A DNA stretch of 19,455 bases from Endomicrobium sp. Its GTDB lineage: Bacteria; Elusimicrobiota; Endomicrobiia; Endomicrobiales; Endomicrobiaceae. The stretch lies in contig JAISDY010000060.1 of assembly GCA_031264425.1 (NCBI GenBank), positions 1 to 19,455 of the forward strand, given 5' to 3'. The notes below the pieces were generated by a model, which did not search any database, was not told where the DNA came from, and worked only from the letters and a program-made list of their open reading frames with translations. A program made the position numbers and the translations under genes. Shown in pieces: positions 7,442 to 13,822 of the stretch. Position 1 is the stretch's first letter, and each line of letters begins with the position of its first letter.

Positions 7442-9061
7442 ATGTCATATCTTGGATTAGCAAGAAAATTCAGACCTCAAAACTTTGACGAAGTCATAGG
7501 GCAGGACCATATTTCCCAAACTCTTAAAAATGCTATTTCTGAAAAAAGAATATCGCACGCTTATTTGTTTAGCGGTCACAGAGGCTGCGGGAAAACGACT
7601 ATGGCAAGAATACTTGCCAAAGCGTTAAACTGCAAAAATGGTCCTACCGCTATTCCTTGCGGAGTTTGCGAAAACTGTCTTGAAGTTTCAAAAAGCTCAA
7701 GCATTGACGTATTAGAAATAGATGGCGCATCAAACAACGGCATAGACGAAATAAGAGCGTTAAGAGAGAACGTAAAGTTTTCAAGTGCCCACTCAAATTA
7801 CAAGATCTATATTATAGACGAAGCTCATCAGATAACCACTCAGGCGTTCAATGCTCTCCTTAAAACTTTGGAAGAGCCTCCTGCCCATGTAATTTTTATA
7901 ATGGCTACTACCGAGCAGCATAAAATTCCAGTTACTATTCTTTCAAGATGTCAAAAATATAGATTTAAACTCATACCTGCTTCAGAAATGGCTTTAGCTA
8001 TACAAAACATTGCCAAAAAAGAAGGTTTTGAGATAGATACTGACGCTTTAAGCATTATTACCACAGCTTCCGGCGGTTCTATGAGAGACGCCTTAAGTTT
8101 ATTGGACCAAGCGGTATCTTCAAATGCGGGAAAGATAACGGGCGAATATATAAGAGGGCTTCTTGGTCTTCTTCCAAAAGATATAATTGCTTTGGTTACT
8201 GAAAATATTGCCAAAGGCGATATTCAGGCTATTTTAAAAATCGTCAAGGAAATTAACGACGAGGGATATAATATTTTGCAGTTTGCAAGAGATCTGAGAG
8301 ACCACTTAAGACAAGTTATGATTTACTTGATAAATCCGAAAGTGACGGAAATTTCTACAGAAGATAAAAAACTTTTTGAAATTCAAAAGAGTTTGTTCAC
8401 GGTTTCACGCCATATAAGAATGAACAATTTGTTGTCAAAAGCTTTGGAAGAGATGCGTTGGCATGACCAGCCGAGAATTCTTCTTGAAATGTATTTGCTT
8501 AAAATGTCTGAACCTTATTATAACGTTGGCGAGCTTATAAATAGAATCGCCGAACTTGAAAAGAATGCTATTAATAAGGAATGCGGCTTTGAAAGTTCAG
8601 AGAGCGAACAAGCGAAGATAAAAGAAAGTTACAACGTTGCCGCGCCCGCCGACTTGATAAGCGTATGGGACGAGCTGGTTGCTGAAATAATGAAAAAACA
8701 TCCTCTAACGGCTCAGTCTTTAAAAAAGGCTGTAATTAAAGTTACGGGCGATGCGTCCATACAGTTGTCCGTTCCCGGTCAGTTTGACTACGAAGGCATA
8801 ATGGGATTCCAAGAGCAGATTACAAAATTGTTCCAAAGAAAGACAGGAATAAATATAAAAATTAAAGTTATGATTGAAAAAAACGCTTTGCCAAACAAGA
8901 AAGAAGACATAGTGGTAAAAGAAGCAAAACCCATATCTTCCGTTGAATATACAATTAAAGAAGATTTAAAAGAAACGGCAAAGACAGCCGTGCCTAAACA
9001 CATAGAGGATATAGCTAAGAAGTTTAAATCTACCGCTAAAAAAATCACGGACAATAAATAA
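7442..9061 (+). CDS. dnaX: DNA polymerase III subunit gamma/tau
   Basis: Clamp-loader ATPase that loads the sliding clamp and links polymerase cores at the replication fork. From the ATG it is 539 residues. The AAA+ domain has Walker A GHRGCGKT at 45-52, the DnaX zinc site Cys64, Cys73, Cys76 and Cys79, Walker B Asp126-Glu127, and the sensor region SGGSMRDALSLLDQ. The collar domain follows, then a C-terminal alpha/beta domain at about 405-480 and a Lys-rich tail. I prefer the ATG at 7442 to the GTG at 7433 because AAAGG lies at 7430-7434, leaving good spacing for the ATG and overlapping the GTG. An in-phase A_AAA_AAG heptamer at codons 428-429 could give a shorter gamma product (separate entry). 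recR follows after one base. The usual ybaB is not between them. Confidence 0.96.
   Translation: MSYLGLARKFRPQNFDEVIGQDHISQTLKNAISEKRISHAYLFSGHRGCGKTTMARILAKALNCKNGPTAIPCGVCENCLEVSKSSSIDVLEIDGASNNGIDEIRALRENVKFSSAHSNYKIYIIDEAHQITTQAFNALLKTLEEPPAHVIFIMATTEQHKIPVTILSRCQKYRFKLIPASEMALAIQNIAKKEGFEIDTDALSIITTASGGSMRDALSLLDQAVSSNAGKITGEYIRGLLGLLPKDIIALVTENIAKGDIQAILKIVKEINDEGYNILQFARDLRDHLRQVMIYLINPKVTEISTEDKKLFEIQKSLFTVSRHIRMNNLLSKALEEMRWHDQPRILLEMYLLKMSEPYYNVGELINRIAELEKNAINKECGFESSESEQAKIKESYNVAAPADLISVWDELVAEIMKKHPLTAQSLKKAVIKVTGDASIQLSVPGQFDYEGIMGFQEQITKLFQRKTGINIKIKVMIEKNALPNKKEDIVVKEAKPISSVEYTIKEDLKETAKTAVPKHIEDIAKKFKSTAKKITDNK
8722..8739 (+). promoter_or_regulatory. Candidate programmed -1 frameshift site in dnaX
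   Basis: The heptamer A_AAA_AAG (8722-8728) is in the phase used by the E. coli dnaX slippery site. A -1 slip gives Gly-Cys-Asn and then TAA at 8737-8739, for a gamma-like protein of about 432 residues, close to E. coli gamma (431). Just downstream, CTGTAA (8730-8735) and TTACGG (8742-8747) can form a 6-base-pair hairpin, and ACGGGC (8744-8749) with GTCCGT (8767-8772) an alternative. I see no upstream Shine-Dalgarno stimulator. The slip falls inside what looks like a folded C-terminal domain, which argues for caution. Confidence 0.45.
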
Positions 9062-9062
9062 T

Positions 9063-9659
9063 ATGAACAGACCTCAATCCATAGAAAGAATGATTGAAAT
9101 AATAAAAAGGATGCCGGGAGTAGGACCAAAAATGGCAGAACGCTTAAGTTATCATATATTAAAGATGCCAGAGAATGAGGTAAGCGGGCTTGTGGATTCT
9201 ATACTCAAGGCAAGGCGGACAATGAAAAATTGTAGCATTTGCTATAACCTAAGCGAACATGATCCGTGTCCCGTATGTTCTGATTCTGCAAGAGACCGCA
9301 ATACTGTTTGCGTAGTGGAAACTCCTCAAGATTTAATAGCAGTAAGCAAAGTTAAGGATTATAAAGGTCTCTATTTTGTTCTTGGCGGAGCGTTGTCTCC
9401 TTTAGATGCCGTAGGTCCTAACGATATAAGAATTGACAATTTGATAAAACGACTAAAAAGTGATAACATTAGTGAGGTAATACTTGCCACCGATACCGAT
9501 TCTAAAGGCGAAATGACTGCAGTTTACCTCGCGGAACTTATAAAAAAACTAGGTATTAAAGTAACAAGGCTTGGATATGGTTTACCCGTTGGCGGGGACA
9601 TTGAATATGCTGACGAGGTAACTATTTCACGTGCAATCGCAGGTCGCAAAGAGATGTGA
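9063..9659 (+). CDS. recR: Recombination mediator RecR
   Basis: RecR forms a ring clamp on DNA and with RecO (and RecF) helps RecA load onto SSB-coated gaps during repair. The 198-residue length is normal. The order is: helix-hairpin-helix GVGPKMAERL at 19-28, the four-cysteine zinc finger Cys57, Cys60, Cys69 and Cys72, the Toprim domain from about residue 80 (VVETPQDLIA, LGGALSPLDAVGP, ATDTDSKGE), and the conserved end GLPVGGDIEYADEVT. The start is one base after the dnaX stop, without a clear ribosome binding site, so translational coupling to dnaX is likely. The dnaX-recR pairing is a widespread arrangement. Identity is secure. Confidence 0.97.
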   Translation: MNRPQSIERMIEIIKRMPGVGPKMAERLSYHILKMPENEVSGLVDSILKARRTMKNCSICYNLSEHDPCPVCSDSARDRNTVCVVETPQDLIAVSKVKDYKGLYFVLGGALSPLDAVGPNDIRIDNLIKRLKSDNISEVILATDTDSKGEMTAVYLAELIKKLGIKVTRLGYGLPVGGDIEYADEVTISRAIAGRKEM

Positions 9660-9709
9660 AGAGTGTTCTTTAAACTCAAAATTAACTAGTGTAAAAAGAA
9701 GAAGTGGGA

Positions 9710-9739
9710 TTGGAAAAGAGCTTTAAATAAGCTTAATCT
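9710..9739 (+). promoter_or_regulatory. Possible promoter of the por operon
   Basis: TTGGAA (9710-9715) and TAATCT (9734-9739) are 18 bases apart in the 124-base gap after recR. The match is moderate and no other pair in the gap is better. A ribosome binding site AAGGAG (9771-9776) precedes the porG ATG. The gap also holds the repeat GTAAAAAG / CTTTTTAC (9691-9698, 9754-9761) of unclear meaning. No terminator for recR is evident. Confidence 0.35.
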
Positions 9740-9783
9740 AATGTCGTCGTTTGCTTTTTACTTCTCAATAAAGGAGCATAAAA

Positions 9784-10365
9784 ATGTCAGCAAAAATGAT
9801 TGAAGTCCGTTGGCACGGACGCGGCGGACAAGGCGCCAAAACAGCAGCGCTTTTATTTGCCGAAGCTGTTTTAGCAACAGGTAAGTACATTCAGGCTTTT
9901 CCTGAATACGGTCCGGAGAGAATGGGAGCGCCGGTTCAGTCGTTCAATAGAGTAAGCGAAGACCCTATAACAATTCATTCAGGCGTTACAAATCCCAACT
10001 ATGTTGTTATATTGGATCCCTCTCTTATGGAGTCAGTGCCGGTTACAGACGGTATAGGAACTACTGGCAAAGTTATAGTAAATACCTCTTTCAGCTCAGA
10101 TGAAATTGCTAAAAAGCTCGGAATTGACGCAAATCAGGTTTATGTTGTAAATGCAAGCCAAATAGCCCGTGAAACAATAGGAAAAGACATACCAAATACG
10201 CCTATGCTCGGAGCTTTAGTCAAAGTAATAGGAACGCTTGATATTAACAGTGTTCTTGAAGATACGAAAGGCAAACTTATGGCAAAATTCAGACACAAAC
10301 CCGAAGCTATAGATGGGAATCTTTCATCTATAAAACGCGCTTTTGACGAAGTAAAAAGCCGGTAA
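9784..10365 (+). CDS. porG: Pyruvate:ferredoxin oxidoreductase, gamma subunit
   Basis: Gamma subunit of the four-subunit pyruvate:ferredoxin oxidoreductase, which oxidises pyruvate with CoA to acetyl-CoA and CO2 and reduces ferredoxin in the cytosol of anaerobes. The 193-residue protein is a full-length gamma domain: WHGRGGQGAKTAALLFAEA at about 9-27 is the family signature, followed by FPEYGPERMGAPVQSF and the NTPMLGALVKV segment. The gene order gamma-delta-alpha-beta is that of POR in Thermotoga and archaea, and the subunit sizes fit. A related 2-oxoacid (ketoisovalerate) enzyme is the main alternative. The start ATG has AAGGAG 7 bases upstream. Confidence 0.92.
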   Translation: MSAKMIEVRWHGRGGQGAKTAALLFAEAVLATGKYIQAFPEYGPERMGAPVQSFNRVSEDPITIHSGVTNPNYVVILDPSLMESVPVTDGIGTTGKVIVNTSFSSDEIAKKLGIDANQVYVVNASQIARETIGKDIPNTPMLGALVKVIGTLDINSVLEDTKGKLMAKFRHKPEAIDGNLSSIKRAFDEVKSR

Positions 10366-10382
10366 ATTTAAAAATATTATAG

Positions 10383-10404
10383 GGAGCTTTTTGCTCCTTG
10401 GAGG
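10383..10404 (+). promoter_or_regulatory. Stem-loop next to the porD ribosome binding site
   Basis: GGAGC-TTTTT-GCTCC (10383-10397) forms a perfect 5-base-pair hairpin with a five-T loop, followed directly by the GGAGG (10400-10404) that serves the GTG start at 10411. The CTCC arm could instead pair with the ribosome binding site, so the hairpin may keep that site open. Similar small hairpins precede porA and porB. Confidence 0.5.
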
Positions 10405-10410
10405 AATAAA

Positions 10411-10728
10411 GTGAATAAAGAAAGTACTAATAAAAAATTGACTGCCGCGGAACTCCCCGTTGGGGATTATGTAGAACCGGGAACAGCCGTAGCTTTTGAT
10501 ACCGGGAGCTGGCGTTCAATAAGACCTGTATGGAACAAAGATAAGTGCATACATTGCTTAACTTGTTGGATTTCATGCCCCGATGCTTCCATAAAAATTG
10601 CTCCAGACGAAAAAAAAGAAACAGTTGTCACTGGGATAGATTACGATCACTGCAAGGGTTGCGGAATTTGCTCTAAAGAATGTCCCGTTAAAGTTCAAGC
10701 TATTACAATGGAACAAGAAAAGAAATAA
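10411..10728 (+). CDS. porD: Pyruvate:ferredoxin oxidoreductase, delta (ferredoxin-like) subunit
   Basis: A 105-residue iron-sulfur subunit that carries electrons from the catalytic alpha/beta part towards ferredoxin. It has two [4Fe-4S] cysteine sets: Cys46, Cys49, Cys52 with Cys56 (followed by Pro), and Cys81, Cys84, Cys87 with Cys91 (followed by Pro). By the usual ferredoxin crossing, the last Cys of each set probably binds the other cluster. The N-terminal 40 residues, including the GSWRSIRPVW stretch, are typical of POR delta. The start is GTG, fixed by GGAGG 6 bases upstream. It lies between the gamma and alpha genes with short gaps, in one operon. Confidence 0.93.
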   Translation: MNKESTNKKLTAAELPVGDYVEPGTAVAFDTGSWRSIRPVWNKDKCIHCLTCWISCPDASIKIAPDEKKETVVTGIDYDHCKGCGICSKECPVKVQAITMEQEKK

Positions 10729-10735
10729 TTATTAA

Positions 10736-10756
10736 GAGGCTTTTTGCCTCAAGGGG
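10736..10756 (+). promoter_or_regulatory. Stem-loop and ribosome binding site before porA
   Basis: GAGGC-TTTTT-GCCTC (10736-10750) is a perfect 5-base-pair hairpin with a five-T loop, the same design as before porD but with different stem bases. It is followed by AAGGGG (10751-10756), which serves the porA start. Different stem bases with the same fold and loop suggest that structure is what is conserved. Confidence 0.5.
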
Positions 10757-10765
10757 TTAAATGAA

Positions 10766-11971
10766 ATGATAAAGACAGTTTTTTCAAAAGGTAAACTTGT
10801 TGCAAAAACAGGCAACGAAGTTATGGCGGAAGCAATGCGCCAAATAGAGCCGGACGTAGTGGCGGCGTATCCTATAACCCCTGCGACGGAAATTGTGCAG
10901 ATATTCTCACAGTTTGTCGCAGACGGAGTTGTAAAAAGCGAGTATGTGGCTGTTGAAAGCGAACATTCTGCAATGTCATCGACTATAGCGGCTTCTGCGG
11001 CTGGAGCTAGAGCTATGACCGGCACTTCTTCGCAAGGATTGTGTCTTATGTGGGAAATGCTCTATATCGCTTCGGGTTTGAGGCTTCCTATAGTTATGGC
11101 GGAAGTCAACAGAGCGATTTCTGCTCCTCTTAATATTCACGGCGACCAATCGGACACAATGGGTGCAAGAGATTCAGGCTGGATTCAAATTTATTCGGAA
11201 AATTCTCAAGAGGCTTATGACAATATGATTCAAGCTACAAGAATTGCCGAAAAGGCAAAACTTCCCACGCTTGTAACGACCGATGGATTTATTATTTCCC
11301 ACTGTATGGAAGTGGTGGAACTTTATCCAGACGCTGATGTAAAGGCTTTTGTAGGTGAGTATAAGCCTGAAAGATACTTATTGGACACCAAAAAACCTTA
11401 TACTTTGGGTTCAATTGACTTGCAAGACTATTACTTTGAACATAGATACCAGCTTGCTCAAGCTATGAGAGACTCAAAAGACATAATCTTAAACGTAGCC
11501 AAAGACTTTGAGAAAACGTTTGGACGTAAGTACGAAATGTATGAAAAATTTATGCTTGACGACGCTGAAGTTGCAATAGTAGTTATCGGATCAACGGCTG
11601 GAACCGCAAAAGTTGTTGTAAACGAGTTAAGAGAAAAAGGAATTAAAGCCGGTCTTTTGAAAATAAGAGTTTTCAGACCGTTCCCAACGGAACAGGTTGC
11701 CAAAGATTTGGCTCACGTAAAAGCTATAGCTGTGTTGGATAGAGCCGATTCTTGCTCGGGAGCTTTTGCTCCTCTGCATGCGGACGTTGTGTCCTCTTTG
11801 TACGCTGCGGGAGTTACAACCCCTAAAGTTGTAAATTATGTCTATGGGCTTGGCGGAAGAGAAATCAACACTACGCATATAGCTGAGGTTTATGAGACTC
11901 TTGTCAAGATAGCTTCAGGCGCCCAAAAGCCGGCTAATCAAGTAGAATATATAAACGTAAGAAAGAAATAG
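10766..11971 (+). CDS. porA: Pyruvate:ferredoxin oxidoreductase, alpha subunit
   Basis: Alpha subunit with the pyrimidine-binding part of the thiamine diphosphate site. It is 401 residues, the usual size for POR alpha. Near the N-terminus is GNEVMAEAMRQI, then AAYPITPATEIVQ at about 34-46 and EYVAVESEHSAMS, whose Glu is expected to contact thiamine diphosphate. TGTSSQGLCLMWEM and the LNIHGDQSDTMGARDSGWIQ block follow, and then the C-terminal transketolase-like domain (VVIGSTAGTAKVV, LLKIRVFRPFP). The start at 10766 is 9 bases after AAGGGG. A tiny ATG-AAA-TGA frame at 10761 overlaps the start (see findings). Confidence 0.95.
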   Translation: MIKTVFSKGKLVAKTGNEVMAEAMRQIEPDVVAAYPITPATEIVQIFSQFVADGVVKSEYVAVESEHSAMSSTIAASAAGARAMTGTSSQGLCLMWEMLYIASGLRLPIVMAEVNRAISAPLNIHGDQSDTMGARDSGWIQIYSENSQEAYDNMIQATRIAEKAKLPTLVTTDGFIISHCMEVVELYPDADVKAFVGEYKPERYLLDTKKPYTLGSIDLQDYYFEHRYQLAQAMRDSKDIILNVAKDFEKTFGRKYEMYEKFMLDDAEVAIVVIGSTAGTAKVVVNELREKGIKAGLLKIRVFRPFPTEQVAKDLAHVKAIAVLDRADSCSGAFAPLHADVVSSLYAAGVTTPKVVNYVYGLGGREINTTHIAEVYETLVKIASGAQKPANQVEYINVRKK

Positions 11972-11972
11972 A

Positions 11973-12000
11973 AAGCTTTAAAAGCTTAAACTTTTAGGAG
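11973..12000 (+). promoter_or_regulatory. Two alternative small hairpins before porB
   Basis: AAGCTT-TAA-AAGCTT (11973-11987) and TAAAAG-CTTAAA-CTTTTA (11979-11996) are two perfect 6-base-pair hairpins that share bases, so only one can form at a time. The second abuts the GGAG (11997-12000) that precedes the porB ATG at 12008. The AT-rich stems are weak, so function is uncertain. Confidence 0.35.
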
Positions 12001-12007
12001 ATATAAA

Positions 12008-12943
12008 ATGGCAAATTTAAAAGATTTGAGTAAAAATCCGGAACGTGTAACAGGCGGACATCGTCTTTGCGCAGGTTGCGGAGCAGGTATAGTCGCTAGA
12101 CAGTCTATGATAGCCGCGGGGAACACGCCGGTTGTTGTTACCAGTGCGACAGGTTGTTTGGAAGTTTCCACTACTATTTTCCCCTATACAGCTTGGAAAA
12201 ATTCGTTTTTTCACAGCGCTTTTGAAAATTCTGCGGCGACATGTAGCGGTATAGAAACAGCTTACAGAAGTTTAAAGAAGCAGGGAAAAATAACGGAAGA
12301 TATTAGATTTATCGCGTTTGGCGGCGACGGCGGTACATACGACATAGGTTTGCAGTCTTTATCGGGAGCTATGGAAAGAGGGCATAGAATGCTTTATATA
12401 TGCTACAACAACGAAGCATATATGAACACTGGCATACAGAGATCCGGAGCAACGCCTCTTGGTGCGCATACAACCACCGCTCCCGCAGGAAAAGCTCATC
12501 AGGGAAAAGAGCAGAACAAAAAAGATTTAACGCAGATAATGATAGCTCATAATATTCCTTATGTCGCTCAAGCGTATGTCGGAAACTGGAATGACTTTAT
12601 AACAAAAGTACAAAAAGCTTTATCAATAGACGGACCGTCATTTATAAATATTTTGACGCCATGCAGATTAGGTTGGAACTATAAGCCTGAAGATACAATG
12701 TCTCTTGCAAGGCTTGCTGTTGAAACCTGTATTTGTCCTTCTTTTGAAGTTGAGAATGGTGTTTACAAAATAAACGTTATGCCGAAAGAAAAGAAACCTG
12801 TAAGTGAGTTCTTAAAGCCTCAGGGTAGATTTAAACATCTTTTCAAGCCTGAGAATGGTCCAATTCTTGAAGCTATTCAGAAAAAAGTTGACAACAATTG
12901 GGAGCTTTTGCAACGTAAAGCTTCAGCAGGCTGTCAGGCATAG
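12008..12943 (+). CDS. porB: Pyruvate:ferredoxin oxidoreductase, beta subunit
   Basis: Beta subunit that binds the diphosphate end of thiamine diphosphate and the [4Fe-4S] cluster next to it. It is 311 residues. The cluster ligands are Cys21 and Cys24 (GHRLCAGCGAG), Cys50 (TGCLEV) and Cys219 (TPCRLGW). The thiamine diphosphate/Mg motif begins GGDGGTYDIG (Asp107) and ends with the Asn134-Asn135 pair (YNNEAYMNTG). The length and C-terminal extension fit POR beta rather than the shorter 2-oxoglutarate type. It is the last gene of the operon, followed by a strong terminator. Confidence 0.95.
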   Translation: MANLKDLSKNPERVTGGHRLCAGCGAGIVARQSMIAAGNTPVVVTSATGCLEVSTTIFPYTAWKNSFFHSAFENSAATCSGIETAYRSLKKQGKITEDIRFIAFGGDGGTYDIGLQSLSGAMERGHRMLYICYNNEAYMNTGIQRSGATPLGAHTTTAPAGKAHQGKEQNKKDLTQIMIAHNIPYVAQAYVGNWNDFITKVQKALSIDGPSFINILTPCRLGWNYKPEDTMSLARLAVETCICPSFEVENGVYKINVMPKEKKPVSEFLKPQGRFKHLFKPENGPILEAIQKKVDNNWELLQRKASAGCQA

Positions 12944-12969
12944 ATTTCTATCAGTAAATTTCAATATTT

Positions 12970-13008
12970 AAAACGAACGGATAATATGTTTTGTCCGTTC
13001 GTTTTTTT
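12970..13008 (+). terminator. Intrinsic terminator of the por operon
   Basis: AAAACGAACGGA (12970-12981) and TCCGTTCGTTTT (12994-13005) form a perfect 12-base-pair stem with a 12-base loop, running into seven T (13002-13008). It lies 26 bases after the porB stop and is the strongest terminator in the window. Confidence 0.92.
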
Positions 13009-13088
13009 ATATATAATTTAGGTTCTAGCCGGAGGATTAGTCATCAGCCGGTATATTTTTGAATGTTTCATAAACATAAAATGACGCA

Positions 13089-13117
13089 TTGACATTCATT
13101 AGGGCAATTTATAAAAT
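13089..13117 (+). promoter_or_regulatory. Sigma-70 type promoter before the zapB-like gene
   Basis: TTGACA (13089-13094) and TAAAAT (13112-13117) are 17 bases apart. The start of transcription would fall at about 13123-13125, on the ATG of the next gene (13124), so the messenger would have no leader. Just upstream are short inverted repeats: ATGTTT-CAT-AAACAT (13063-13077) and GAATGT / ACATTC (13061-13066, 13092-13097), the latter reaching into the -35 box. Confidence 0.7.
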
Positions 13118-13123
13118 ATTGGC

Positions 13124-13354
13124 ATGGAAAATATTGAAATTTTAGCTGTTAAAGTTAGAAAAGCAGCTGAAAATTTAAAAAAATTTACGAATGAGAACCA
13201 TAAATTAAAGTTAGAAGTTGAATATTTGAGAAAAGAAAATGAACGCAATAGAAGCATTGTAAGCGAATATGCGGCATTAAAAAGAAACGCAGAAGAAACA
13301 GTCTCCAGAGTGGAAAGAATAATGAAAAAGATTGATACGGCAAAGGTTTCGTAA
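13124..13354 (+). CDS. Small coiled-coil protein, ZapB-like
   Basis: A 76-residue, highly charged, helical protein with hydrophobic residues at heptad spacing almost throughout (for example ILAVKVRKAAENL, LKLEVEYLRKENERN). It has no signal peptide and no catalytic motif. Size, coiled-coil nature and position directly before zapA suggest a cell-division partner like ZapB, which crosslinks the Z-ring through ZapA. Coiled coils give weak family evidence, so I leave the symbol empty. The ATG has no ribosome binding site, and the promoter places the transcription start on it. The zapA ATG follows the stop after one base. Confidence 0.65.
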   Translation: MENIEILAVKVRKAAENLKKFTNENHKLKLEVEYLRKENERNRSIVSEYAALKRNAEETVSRVERIMKKIDTAKVS

Positions 13355-13355
13355 T

Positions 13356-13646
13356 ATGGCTACTACCCGTGAAAGAATAATGGGGAGAGATATAGAATTT
13401 AATATAGACAATTTAGACGAGTTAAGTTTTAACAGGGTTGTAAATTTTGTAAATGAGCAGTGGAGTGAAGTAAAAAAAGAGAATTTTAATGTGCCCGACA
13501 CGCAGAAAATAGCGGCTTTAACCGCTGTGAAAATAGCGGCAGAACTGCTTAAATTAAGAGATTTGCAAGAAAGTATTTCAAATAATTATGATAAGAAAAT
13601 TAGAGACCTAATTAGGCAACTTGACGAGTCCGGTTACGCGAATTGA
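13356..13646 (+). CDS. zapA: Cell division protein ZapA
   Basis: ZapA binds FtsZ and bundles its filaments at the division site. The 96-residue protein has the family layout: an N-terminal strand region (GRDIEFNID), then the helix with RVVNFVNEQWSEV, then the long C-terminal coiled coil starting IAALTAVKIAAELLKL and ending in charged heptads. I chose the ATG at 13356 over an in-frame ATG at 13332, which lies inside the upstream gene and would add eight unrelated residues. AAAGG at 13342-13346 is 9 bases before it. Placement upstream of a 6S RNA and fau is as in E. coli. Confidence 0.8.
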   Translation: MATTRERIMGRDIEFNIDNLDELSFNRVVNFVNEQWSEVKKENFNVPDTQKIAALTAVKIAAELLKLRDLQESISNNYDKKIRDLIRQLDESGYAN

Positions 13647-13654
13647 AATATTTT

Positions 13655-13660
13655 TATAAT
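13655..13660 (+). promoter_or_regulatory. -10 box of the 6S RNA gene
   Basis: A consensus TATAAT lies 9 bases after the zapA stop. Transcription would start about seven bases later, at the first paired bases of the RNA stem (13664-13667). The -35 region has no good match, so the RNA may also be cut from a zapA read-through transcript. Confidence 0.5.
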
Positions 13661-13663
13661 AAT

Positions 13664-13815
13664 CTGCGATGTTGGTGATGTTTTAGTCGGTTTATTCCTA
13701 CAAGTCAACTTTAGAGAACAGCAGTCGAGCGTATGCTCGTGGGCTTATGCCACTGTGTCTCACTTAAACAAAGAGGGCTTTAAACTGGTTAAAACTAACG
13801 GCATTGCGGGTTTTT
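13664..13815 (+). ncRNA. ssrS: 6S RNA
   Basis: 6S RNA imitates an open promoter and holds the housekeeping RNA polymerase, mainly in stationary phase. I find no protein in this 176-base gap, but a long rod-like fold. CTGCGATG (13664-13671) pairs with CATTGCGG (13802-13809). After a small internal loop, GTTTTAGTCGGTTT (13680-13693) pairs over all 14 positions with AAACTGGTTAAAAC (13782-13795), including G-U pairs. A large open bubble follows. The terminal arm pairs GAGAACAGCAG (13714-13724) with CTGTGTCTC (13753-13761) and ends in hairpins such as CGAGC-GTAT-GCTCG (13726-13739). A T-run (13811-13815) follows. The order zapA-6S-fau is the E. coli one. Length of about 152 is at the short end for 6S. 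The structure is by eye; ends are approximate. Confidence 0.8.
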
Positions 13816-13822
13816 CTATTTT

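Noticed and set aside
8014..8021. Second A-run in dnaX as a frameshift site
   Set aside because: It is read as AAA-AAA-G, not A-AAA-AAG, so the phase is wrong for the canonical -1 slip.
13332..13355. Longer zapA from the ATG at 13332
   Set aside because: It lies within the upstream coiled-coil gene and adds residues unlike ZapA. The ATG at 13356 fits spacing and family.
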